Shown piece by piece: positions 37,314 to 46,589 of a stretch of 64,000 nucleotides of DNA. The notes under the pieces are model-generated. The model saw only the letters and a list, made by a program, of their open reading frames with translations, was not told where the DNA came from and ran no database searches. The position numbers were made by a program, and so were the translations under genes. How positions within the stretch are numbered: the first letter of the stretch is position 1; each line of letters opens with the position of its first letter. The DNA is from Hyaloperonospora brassicae (lineage: Eukaryota; Oomycota; Peronosporomycetes; Peronosporales; Peronosporaceae): positions 310,001 through 374,000 of the forward strand of contig CANTFL010001372.1 of NCBI GenBank assembly GCA_947650285.1. The letters run 5' to 3'.

Positions 37314-37625
37314 TGTAATGGGGCAGCCCATTATATTAGGTAGTTATAGCTTTATTACATAATGACATAAGTAGGTACATGCTGTATCCGAATAGCGGAT
37401 ACAGCATCTTATTTTAATGTTGCGCTATTATTGGGGTACCAGACCCAATAACTAGCCGATAGCAAATTGACCTACTTTGAGTGGTTCTCACGAGAAGAGA
37501 ACCCCCTTGTACTTAGTACGGATTTAAAACAAAAATATGAACAGAGTTAATTTTGCTATATAAATGCAACAGCGCTTCCTCAAAGCATTTAGTGTAAGAC
37601 GGTAACGGGACTCTCACCCGTTACA
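37314..37625 (+). repeat. Ty3-B left LTR
   Basis: TGTAATGGGG...CCCGTTACA, 312 bp. It contains a chain of perfect hairpins: TAATGGG-gcag-CCCATTA at the 5' end, TGTATCCG-aatag-CGGATACA, TATTGGG-gtaccaga-CCCAATA, GGTTCTC-acgagaa-GAGAACC, and GTAACGGG-actctca-CCCGTTAC at the 3' end. Confidence 0.9.
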
Positions 37626-37643
37626 CCTGGTAGCACTTGTTGG
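37626..37643 (+). other. Candidate primer-binding site of Ty3-B
   Basis: The sequence directly after the LTR, CCTGGTAGCACTTGTTGG, shares TGGTAGCACTT with the equivalent place in Ty3-A. It would pair with a tRNA 3' end of the form AAGTGCTACCA. The tRNA was not identified. Confidence 0.55.
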
Positions 37644-37666
37644 TCCTTTCCATGACAAAGTTCGAG

Positions 37667-38540
37667 ATGAGCATGGACGAGTCTTCGATCGCTACAGAGG
37701 TTTCGCTGGAGCATGCCGACTTCCCACACCTTAGTATCGTGGAATGGAAGGCAATACACCGCCTTGAGGCGGTGTCTGGTGAGATCTTCGTACATCGCTG
37801 CTGGTCACAGCGACGTCCGAGCAACACCGTGCCTCCATATAAGACTACATGGTGCGCGAGCTCGTCGAAGCGAATCGGCGAGTGCAGACTACCTCGCGCA
37901 CCTACCATCATGACGCGATCAAGATGGAGAAGTCCACGTACTCGAATGATGGACCGGATCGTCTCCCACTAAATCGCTGGTTTCGAGAGATCGATATCGC
38001 GATAGCGTCAAGGTTAATTGACGCTCCTACGCCGAAGGTTAATTTCCTGCTATCACGGCTTGTTGGTTTAGCCAAAGAATAGGCCCTCGGGAAACGTTTC
38101 GTGGACAAGTCGGCGTTCCCCACGCTGAATGAGATCCAGTGTGACTTACGGCTGGCGTTCGAGCCACCTCGAGATGAGTCACGTTTGCGCGCTGACTTCT
38201 TTAAGCTTCAACAAGGCAAGCTGTCGATGCGTAACTACGTGCAGAAGACACGACATCTCGCGTCGTGTATTACCGCGTAACCGATCGACATGGTCTCACA
38301 AGTTCATGTCTTTGTCTTCGGTATGCAGGAGAGCATGACACGTTACTGCCTCACACGGGCTGAACCTAAAACTCTCGAGGAGGCATTTGCGCTTGCGCTC
38401 CGTGAAGATTACACGGTCGCGTCGTCATACCAACACGCAGCATCGCAACGTTACGCACGTCTGACTTCGTGTTAATTGAAATTGATGCGACCGATGTATC
38501 ACGTGGTCGCGGAAATCACTCGGGCCGCGACGTTCGCAGT
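37667..38540 (+). pseudogene. Ty3-B gag
   Basis: The start MSMDESSIATEV and the segment LSIVEWKAIHRLEAV parallel the Ty3-A gag LSDIEWSAIERM. Further on, [15 protein letters not shown] and the capsid region [15 protein letters not shown], then EPKTLEEAFALALRED, keep the Ty3 gag order. At least three frame changes and a TAA near 38,278 break it. No intact zinc knuckle is seen. It would form the retroelement particle. Confidence 0.7.
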
Positions 38541-38554
38541 CGAAACTTAATGAA

Positions 38555-39240
38555 GTGTTTTCGGTGAGTCAAGACAGGACATCGTGCGGCCGTCTGCCGA
38601 GCACTAGCGCCGGTGAAAATAAACACAGCTGTCCCACTTGTAGACACTGTGTCGTCGGTGGTCCCGCCAAAAAACGAGCGGTTCCAGTAGGTGCGAGACG
38701 CCCTACTGACAGAAACGGAGCTCCGGGTACTCAGGTGGCAGCTCGATCTCACAGTCCCAAAGTGACACACACTCACTTCAATGCCACCACCACACGCGAC
38801 GACTCGAGACTGATCATCATCAGTCTCGTCGTCGTTGGAGTGAAGCGACCACTCCGAGCGTTGTTGGATTCGGGTGCATCCAACAACTTCTTTCGGGCAT
38901 CATGTTTGTCCGTTTTGCCGTCCAAGGTTACGGTTTGAGCAGGTCCAGATGACATCGTAGTCAAACTAGCTGATGGACAATTTCAGCTCGTCCCGCGCTA
39001 AACAGTGTTTTTGCCGTATACGTTTGATGGCTTTCAAAGCAACGATAAATTTCTGGTGTACGAGATGAAGTACGCATTCAATCGCATCATGGGGATACCG
39101 TGGCTGTCACGGTATCATCCGACGATAGATTGGCTATCTCGGTCCGTCAAACGACGCAGCGGATATGACGAGAGTGAAGTGTTCACTTATTTGTTGGTTG
39201 CGTCATCCGATTGGCCCCACGTCAGGGTCGTGGAAGAATA
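38555..39240 (+). pseudogene. Ty3-B aspartic protease
   Basis: The active-site motif LLDSGASNNFFRAS (near 38,860) and, further on, the flap-distal motif IMGIPWLSRYHPTIDW (near 39,090) are those of retroelement aspartic proteases, which cut the gag-pol precursor. A TGA at 38,936-38,938 and a frame change separate the two halves. Confidence 0.7.
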
Positions 39241-39321
39241 AGCCACGACTAAAGTCAACACAGAGAGAGCGATGGCCCTCTGCGCCCGGTATGTTCATTC
39301 ACACTGACAGAACCACACCAC

Positions 39322-39520
39322 GAGGCGGTCGAGCAGAGGTTCCTGCACATTCAGACATCGGTCGAGCAGAGGATCCCGATCAATATCGAGGCGGTCGAGC
39401 AGGGGCTACCGCATACTAACACATCGGCTGAGGAGCGGCTCCTGATCAATATCGAGGCGGTCGAGCAGGGGATCCCGCACATATCTGAGGCGGTCGATGG
39501 CGAGCTCCCGCCTCTTATCG
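39322..39520 (+). repeat. 66-bp in-frame tandem repeat in the Ty3-B protease-RT linker
   Basis: GAGGCGGTCGAGCAGNGG starts at 39,322, 39,388 and 39,454 (66-bp spacing) and a fourth, diverged start lies at 39,489. A degenerate half-unit sits in the middle of each. The period is a multiple of three, so in frame it encodes about 22-residue units with EAVEQ. Confidence 0.75.
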
Positions 39521-39740
39521 ACGAGAATGAGCGGACTGTGGGTCCGTATGTAAACGACGTGGTGAGGATAGAGCCCTCACGTCTAGCGGGGGGGGGGGTA
39601 TATCATCCTCCAGCGACAGCGACGTCCCGGTCTCGAGCAGTGGATCGAGACGTAAGAAACGACGTAAACACAAGAAAAGAGCACGCTGATCGCCGGGACG
39701 ACGACATTCTCGTCGACAGGATGACCACGATGATTCCGTA

Positions 39741-41420
39741 GTGACGGAATCCATATGCGCGTTCAAATATGTGGAAGGGTATCGACATCGCGGCCGCTAC
39801 ATTGAGTTAGCGAGCCGTCCGTGTACGGCTGCAGAGATCACATCTCTATCGGGACTACCATGGAAAGATTTTCTCCATGACGTCAAGTCAGGTCACATTG
39901 AGCAGGTGTGCATCGTTTCTACCGCCGAAATAAACACAGAAGAAGATTCGGAGACTCGCCCAAAGAGTGCCGAGCCCAAATCAGCGCGTGAGGAACGTTT
40001 TGCGGCACAGTCGTGGGAAGCCCTTCGTGCGTCGGACAACCCTGTCTACGATATCGCTCGTGAGTTTGCCGATATCTTTTCGGAGAAAATTTCCGCTGAG
40101 CTTCCAGCAGATCGTGGAGTGCGGCACGCGATTGATATTGTGCCTGTATCGAAATAATGCGTAACGCGGCAGTAGCCGTTACTCCATGATTAAGTCATCG
40201 CGATTGATGAATTTTTTGAGGGTCGCCGTAAAGCAGGCCATGTTCGCGAGAGTGTCTCGCCACATTCGGGTCCGACATTCTGTGTGAAGAAAGCCATTGG
40301 CGGATGGAGCATTGTGCCCGCTTTTAACAAGCTGAATGACTCCACGGTTCCGGTTCAAACGCCAATCACACGCAAAGACATGGTATTGGATACCATGTCC
40401 GGCGGTGACATTTTCAGTACCATCGATCTGACAGACGGGTTTATCAGATCTAAATGAGAGACAGTGATATTCCATTCACTGCTGTCAGCACCTCAAGCGG
40501 GATGGTATGGAAGTGACTAGCTATGCAAGAAGGGCTCAAGAACGCTCCAGCTACGTTCAACCGGATGGTGACACAATAACTTCGCCCACTACACGGTTTA
40601 GCATTAGGCTACTTCGACGACATTTTTGTACATAGCGCGCGAAGCATCAGCTCAGCGTTACGGAAGTTCACCTTCGACACTTGAAACAGGATTTTCGAGT
40701 AATGCGTGAGAATAAATTTTGTACGCAGATTTGAAGAAGTGTGCCTTCATTGCGCTCGAGATTCCAGTACTCGGCTGCTATGTCAGCAAGGAAGGTGTCC
40801 GTGCTGATCCATAGAAGGCATCTTCGATATGCTCTTGGCCTACGCCCAATAACCAAACGGAACTAAGACAATGTCTCGTCCTGTATAATTACTTACACAA
40901 GTATACGAAGAATTATGCCAATTTATCAGCCATTGTCGGCTTTGCTGAAGAAAGACACCGTCTGGTCATGGAAGGCAGATCATCGATCTGCCTTCAGCTC
41001 CGTGAAACGGAGCTTTTCTGAGGCACCAGTGCTAATGTTTTCATGATGCCTACAAGCCATATCACGTTGTCTGCGTTTTTGCAACTTTGCGATCAGTTGT
41101 GCTCTCATGCAATGCGACGATGAGGGCCGAGAGCTTATCGTGATCTTTCCGTCACGACAGATGAAACCTGCTGAAAGAAACTATCCGGTACACGATAAAG
41201 AACTTTTGGCTCTGCGTAATGCGCTGATCAAGTTCACAGTATATTTACTCGGCGAGAAAACGTTCTCAATGTATACAAATCATGCATTACTTTGTACCGC
41301 CGTCAAGACTCCTCACTCATCCCAGCGTATGGATCGTTGGTTGTCATTGTTCTAAGAGTATAACTTTGTCGTGTTCTACAAGCCCGGCAGTAATTACATC
41401 CTTGCTGACGCTCTCTCTCG
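39741..41420 (+). pseudogene. Ty3-B reverse transcriptase and RNase H
   Basis: The linker ends with RGVRHAIDIVPVSK near 40,150. RT pieces follow: CVKKAIGGWSIV-like sequence near 40,290, FSTIDLTDGF near 40,420, a GLKNAPATFNRMV segment near 40,540 and the catalytic GYFDDIFVHSAR near 40,610. The RNase H and tether region ends with SRQMKPAERNYPVHDKELLAL (near 41,155) and FYKPGSNYILADALSRRPDY (near 41,385). Several stops and shifts are present. Confidence 0.75.
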
Positions 41421-42480
41421 GCGTCCCGATTACGATCCTCGACGCGACATGGGCCATCAGCCAGGTAGTGCTGATGACGACGACGATGACATTTGTTTGT
41501 GCTGTACTGAGCTAAATCTCAATGCAATGATATCGGCACCTGTGCTGTTCATTCGGAATCAGATCGCTGAGTCGTTCTGCGATGATTCCTTCTACACAAG
41601 GATTATTAACTATCTTCGACACCCTAGTGAGGGGTCACTCGCGAAGCTGACGAAGCCGACGCGCGACAACATCAAGCGTTATGCGCTTGATAGCCCGCTG
41701 TTGACATACACGATGGGTGTCTTTGATTCACCGCAAGTCGTCATGCCTGCCGATGACGACCTTCGAGCACGATTGGTCCATGAGTTTCACGACACTGCAG
41801 CTGGTGGTCATCTGGGTCGCGAATGTCTTTTCGTGGCCATTTCGCTAGTGTTTTTCTGGCCACGGATATACAAGTATATTCAGAAGTGGGTATGCTCTTG
41901 CTAAATCTGCCAGCGTGTAGGCCTGCACCATCTTCTCAAGCCCCACTACGACCATTTCCAATTGCTACGAAAGCCTGACGTTCGGTCAGCATGGACTTCA
42001 TCTTTGTTCTTTCATCGGATGAGAAGGACCGCACAGGCGTCTTAGTTCTCGCGGAATAATTCCCCAAAATGGTGCATTTTGCTCCGGTCCCCGCGCACAT
42101 TGCGGCGGAGACAACCGCGAAGATCTTTATTGATCTTATCTTCAGGCATCATGGCTTGCCTGAATCCATCGTTTTAGACCGTGACCCGCGCTTCACTTAG
42201 GCTTTTTGGGCACAATTGTTTCAATTACTGGGCACGCATCTGCTCATGTCTACGGCAGCCCATCCAGAAACGAATGGGCAAACGGAGCGCGTCAATCGAG
42301 TGCTTGAAGATGTTCTGCGCAATTATGCGAGAACATTTACTTCATGAAGTTCATTTTTCCCGCTTTCCGAGTTTGCAATCAACAATGCAGTACATGCGTC
42401 AACAGGGTTGACGCCATTCTTCGTGAACAACGCGAGGCACGCTCGCGTTCTAGCGCTTCTATATCTCTCAACTCCTAAAC
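41371..42480 (+). pseudogene. Ty3-B integrase
   Basis: The frame 41,371-41,904 includes the zinc-binding region (VHEFHDTAAGGHLGRECLF, then ending at CSC before a TAA where the CxxC should be completed). The catalytic core follows in broken frames, with a VSMDFIF-like start near 41,990, a LDRDPRFT-like run near 42,175 and NGQTERVNRVLEDVL near 42,275. It would insert the cDNA. It is inactive here because of stops. Confidence 0.75.
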
Positions 42481-42807
42481 ATCATGTTTCTCAGCTGGGT
42501 GGGGGGTATCTACGGATGGTATTGCGCAGAATCACTTGATGATCGATTACGTTAAGAAAAAGGTTGCTGCCGATGCCACTTCTGCTGATACTTTCGTGAC
42601 CAACGGCATATCAAGTCCCGACGCGATGCATACCATCACGGTCCCGTCGCTAATTTTGCTCTTTAAGAGTCTTCTTTGCCTGTAAGTTCGGCTGCATTCA
42701 CCGCACTTTTTATTACTACGGCAAGGCATCACGCGTTTTGTACGTGATGCCCTTCAAGAGGACATCGACAAATAAAGGAGAACGCAGACAAGCGAGGTCG
42801 AAAGAAC

Positions 42808-43863
42808 ATGTTGACACTCAACAAAGGGGACGGAGTCTTGTTATCGACAAGTGGTCTGCTAGACACATCAGTGACGAATTTGGGCGCTAACAAATTAGCG
42901 CCAAGGTATATTAGACCCTTTCAGGTTGTTAATGTACATGAAGACACCTACACGCTAGACATACCTACCACTATGCGTCTGCACCCGACATTCTATGTCG
43001 GGCGCCTCGAAACGGACCTCCCGGCGGACCTCCCTTCGAGTCTTCTCCGCTCTTCTGTGCCGGCTCAAAGTTCGACATTCCTTGAAGACGACGCTGACGA
43101 CGCCTTGGACCAAGTCCTACCCGAGTGCGTGCAGACTCGTTCTGCTGGGGCCCTCCAGAAGTTGCAGTCTCAAGTTGGCGAAGACGCGCAACCAACCCCT
43201 GTTGCTCCCGTCGAGTCCTTTTGGCAGCTTTTGTTGCAGCAGCCGCACGATCTTGAGCACTCTCGGCCATCTCACGAGCATCCAGCAGGTCATCCTTCTT
43301 TTCTTTAGTCTCAGCACGAAGAAACCGCAACTCGTCGTTCGGCGGTAAAGGCGTCATGTTACCTGAACCAGCGTCCACCGCAAGAGGTCTTCCGTCGTGA
43401 CGCTCCTCCTACGTTGGTGGATGCATCGGGTGCGCGACACTGGATTTTGGATCGTGTTGTCGATCACGAAGGCCCCACACGCCATGCACCGAGTAGTGAC
43501 TCGGTGCCATCGAAGAGCCGCGAGAAACATTACAAGGTCCTCTGTCTGGGTTATTCAGCATCGGACGACACATGGGAGCCTCGAAGTACATTGGCTCTCG
43601 ATGTTCCTGACGTTGTCGAGGAGTACGAAAGCAGTAAGAGGCCGGTGATCAAGACCGACGATGTCGGCTACACCCACAATCTCGCGAGCCGTGACACTCG
43701 CGAGCTGGGGACCGACTACGATCCTTCGAGCGACTCCGAGATCTATTACGAGGCTCGAGAGCACTTGGATATGATGACGGGTGACAACGACTGTGTGAAC
43801 GACCACGACGGTCGTACATCAATCGGTCTCGACTGTGTGAGCGAACACGACAGTCGTACATGA
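42808..43863 (+). pseudogene. Ty3-B integrase C-terminus and chromodomain
   Basis: The part 42,808-43,308 holds the C-terminal module (NKLAPRYIRPFQVVN, MRLHPTFYVGRLE). After a frame change, 43,414-43,863 holds a chromodomain (WILDRVVDHEG, HYKVLCLGYSASDDTWEPRS), which in chromoviruses guides insertion to modified chromatin. The tail repeats DC-VN/SEHD-RT. The antisense frame of the element overlaps all of this on the minus strand. Confidence 0.75.
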
Positions 43864-44467
43864 ATCGGAGCGTCTCCGTTGGTCGACAGGGCGCTCTCCC
43901 ATGTGACGCAGCGTCAATACTTGGAGCTCTGAGAGACTTCTCTTATAGCGGCCTATCCATGGTTGGATGTGCTGGGGCATTCCCCGTGAACACACTGAGT
44001 CGTCCCATTCCTGATGATTCCACGAAACACGATGAGCCTCCTTCATGAACATGGACGTAGCACATGCGAAACTTGTCACGAGTCAGACGACACACACGCC
44101 GGTGTAAATCGCCAATAGCGTGTGCACCATGATTGTCTTCGCGTCGTTCGATTCAGGACGTGAAGAATCTTCCTTCACGTCGACTCGAGTTCCAGCGTCT
44201 GATGAAGGCACACCAAGATCGTTGCAGTGCGTCGTCAGTGTATGCAAGATTCGTCGCTTTGCCTCGCACGGTACGGTACCGTCTGAAGAGGTCCTTTATC
44301 GACTCAAGCGGTTCAGGCTCGTCAGCGTCTTCGAGGCTGTACAAGGCCAATGGTTTCAAGTCTTCATCCATGACTTGCGGTGGTCGCTCTCTTCGTACCG
44401 TCGCCTGATACACTCTATCGTTGTTCGTGACATCGGCGCGTGAGTATCCAGGATTGATGCTGCTCAT
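42971..44467 (-). pseudogene. Ty3-B antisense reading frame
   Basis: From ATG 44,467, 141 bp inside the right LTR, one minus-strand frame runs about 499 codons to 42,971. The open pieces 44,467-44,153, 43,861-43,649, 43,591-43,409 and 43,378-42,971 are all in the same phase, broken by only about five stops (including TGA 44,155-44,153, TAA 43,945-43,943 and stops ending at 43,649 and 43,409). The first piece carries LQRSWCAFIRRWNSSRREGRF, which resembles LLAAWNAFVQNVKNFGREGW in the Ty3-A antisense frame. The middle is Arg/Ser-rich and the last piece is a coiled coil (LRFLRAETKEKKDDLLDAR). Function is unknown. Confidence 0.6.
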
Positions 44468-44607
44468 TTGTTTGTAACTGAGCAGAGTCGAAGACCGATA
44501 CTACAAGCCGTTAAATTTCTCGTGGTGTTCGTGCGACCATTTGTTAAGAAGCAACATTCTGCGTATGGCGCTTACGTTGAGGTAAGCGCAACTTAACGAT
44601 AGAGTGA

Positions 44608-44919
44608 TGCAATGGGGCAACCCATTATATTAGGTAGTTATAGCTTTATTACACAATGACATGAGTAGGTACATACTGTATCCGAATAGCGGATACAGCA
44701 CCTTATTTTACTGTTGCGCTATTATTGGGGTACCAGACCTAATAATTAGCCAATAGCAAATTGACCTACTTTGAGTGATTCTCACGAGAAGAGAACCCCC
44801 TCGTACTTAGTACATATTTATAGCAAAATATGAACAGAGTTAATTTTGCTATATAAAAACAACAGCGCTTCCTCAAAGCATTTAGTGTAAGACGGTAACT
44901 GGGCTCTTACCCCGTTACA
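44608..44919 (+). repeat. Ty3-B right LTR
   Basis: 312 bp, starts TGCAATGGGG (one change from the left copy) and ends CCCGTTACA. It is followed by the second GGTGG target copy. Most hairpins of the left LTR are kept; TATTGGG...CCTAATA now has a mismatch. Confidence 0.9.
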
Positions 44920-44924
44920 GGTGG

Positions 44925-46140
44925 GCAATGCGCCATATCCGAGAAGTTTTACAGGCGTATGGACTAGGCGCGGCACTCACCTTTGTCACTGATACGAAGC
45001 TTACACTGATGAACGCGCTCGCCGAGGCGTTTCCGAGCGCGCATTGCTTGATATGCCGCTGGAACATCAACAAAAACATTTTGGCCAAGCTGAGGTCAAC
45101 ATTCGGACGTTGGATACCTGGGAAGAGTTCAACAAAACTTGGAACAGACTTTTTTGCTCCCACAGCCATGTAAATTATGAAACGCAACTTGGATTAATGC
45201 ATGCCACTTTCCCTGCAGTCTCGATGCGCTATGTTGAGATGACTTGGCTTACGTTTAAGTAGAGATTTGTTGCTTCTTTCTTTCGCAATAAACGACATTA
45301 TGGCCACGTTACGACATCACGCGTAGAAATTGCCCATACTGCTGTCAAGAAATGAATTGCTGTGTCTACAGGTAAGTTGTATGATACATCGATCATTTTC
45401 TCATGTGTCTTTTTCTGACAGCTTATTTGTTGCAGGTGATCTACTCTCAGTGGATTCGGCAGTTTGCCTTGCTTGTGAAGTTCAGCTTGATGTTTTTGTG
45501 CAGCAAAATGCAAAGCAGCGTGCCATTGTAAACATGTATCTTGGTCCGATGTTCTCACCGGTGATGGGAAAGATTTCGGTAACAGGCCTGCGTGCTGCGG
45601 ATCAGCAATACTAGTATCAGGTTGAAGATGACGGTGATTGTCAAGGCTATGTAGACTTCGGCAATTTTACATGGACTAAATGCGACAGAATGATAACTAT
45701 TACTGTTAGGATTGTTGGCATCTACAATGGGATATCCCTATGCCCATGCATTTCTTCATCAAGTTGTATTACTATCGCTCAATGATTCCAATCAACATTA
45801 ATGACTAGTCCAGCCACCAATGTTGAAGGATGTCACGGTCGTGTCCTCTCCAATTGCAATCCAGACAGAATTGAATACGATTGCAGGCGAATATGTCGAC
45901 GCCCCAAACCATCGCAAGCGCATTTCCTTGACCATGTTTTGGCAGTCCCTGAGACCGTTATCTGTGATCCTGTGCGAGTGCAGACATGTTGTCGTCCAAC
46001 AAGCTCAACACAGCGACTACCATCGCTATTTGGGCATGTGGATGCTGCTTTCGGCGCTATAGTGCAGCTCCGACGATTTCGGATCTGCCAAGCAACCGGC
46101 CATGATTCCCGCACCTGTCGTCAACCAATACCACCAGTAC
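44925..46140 (+). pseudogene. MULE transposase, C-terminal part
   Basis: Directly after the GGTGG duplication, AMRHIREVLQAYGLGAALTF and VTDTKLTLMNALAEAFPS continue the core left at 37,308, in frame with it once the element is ignored. A frame change near 45,070-45,110 leads to WEEFNKTWNRLFC and a TAG, then RFVASFFRNKRHYGHVTTSRVE. The last recognisable part is the zinc knuckle CQATGHDSRTC near 46,095. Only traces are seen between 45,400 and 46,050. Confidence 0.7.
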
Positions 46141-46395
46141 CAGTGGATTTAACTTTACCGGTAGTTTTACTGTCAGCGGTAGGTCTAAAGGTCCAAAATT
46201 TGTGATTTCGACGAATTAAAACCTCTAATGACAGGTTCTTCTCGAAACAGCAACCCCCTATATGTGACTTAGATAATTGGTACTGATGGATAAGGGCTAG
46301 TATTGTTGTGCAGACACTGGATAGGCAGTTTGTCGAACCCAATGCATTTTCTCTGTTTGAGAGACTAATGTGTGCGGCAAAGCGTTGATATCGTA

Positions 46396-46589
46396 GGGGT
46401 GCAAGGCTGTTCATAGTGGGTCAAATCGAGAAGAAAGGTGGTCAAAATGGTAGCGCAAGGTGCTTGTTGTTAGGCTTCAGGGAAGTCGTTGAATATTAAG
46501 TTCTGATTCGCCACTTGGACCAATCAGAGGCCCTAATTTGTGGGGTGAGTGCTGGTTAACGCAAATGTGAGTGATGAATAACGAACCCC
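46396..46589 (-). repeat. MULE right terminal inverted repeat
   Basis: The reverse complement matches 36,338-36,530 over about 193 bp with scattered substitutions, from GGGGTTCGTTATTC at the outer end to GAACAGCCTTGCACCCC at the inner end. Confidence 0.85.

Larger units (their letters stand above)
37314..44919 (+). mobile_element. Ty3-B: Ty3/gypsy chromodomain retrotransposon, inserted in the MULE
   Basis: The LTRs are 312 bp each (37,314-37,625 and 44,608-44,919) and differ at roughly 22-24 positions. The 5-bp target duplication GGTGG is at 37,309-37,313 and 44,920-44,924. After the left LTR, CTGGTAGCACTTG is the likely primer-binding site. The order is gag, protease (LLDSGASNNFF), a tandem-repeat linker, RT (IDLTDGF, GYFDDIFVH), RNase H (LADALSRRPDY), integrase, integrase C-terminus and chromodomain. 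On the opposite strand at the 3' end lies a long antisense frame. Frame shifts and stops in pol make it dead. LTR divergence suggests it is older than Ty3-A. Confidence 0.92.
36338..46589 (+). mobile_element. MULE (Mutator-like) DNA transposon with long TIRs, split by Ty3-B
   Basis: The ends are long inverted repeats (36,338-36,530 and 46,396-46,589) starting GGGRTTCGTTATTCATC. Inside lies a FAR1/MULE-type transposase in pieces: an N-terminal DNA-binding-like segment, the DDE-type core with DTTYKTSRYG, and after Ty3-B the distal core (TFVTDTKLTLMNALAEAFP, CRWNINKNILAK) and a terminal zinc knuckle CQATGHDSRTC. Without Ty3-B it is about 2.6 kb. The flanks TAATTTCT and TTTTTTCT could be an eroded 8-9 bp target duplication, but this is uncertain. 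The transposase has several stops and shifts, so it is dead. Confidence 0.85.

Noticed and set aside
39322..39520. CRISPR-like spaced repeats
   Set aside because: The repeat is an in-frame 66-bp tandem unit in a retroelement linker in a eukaryote, with no unique spacers.
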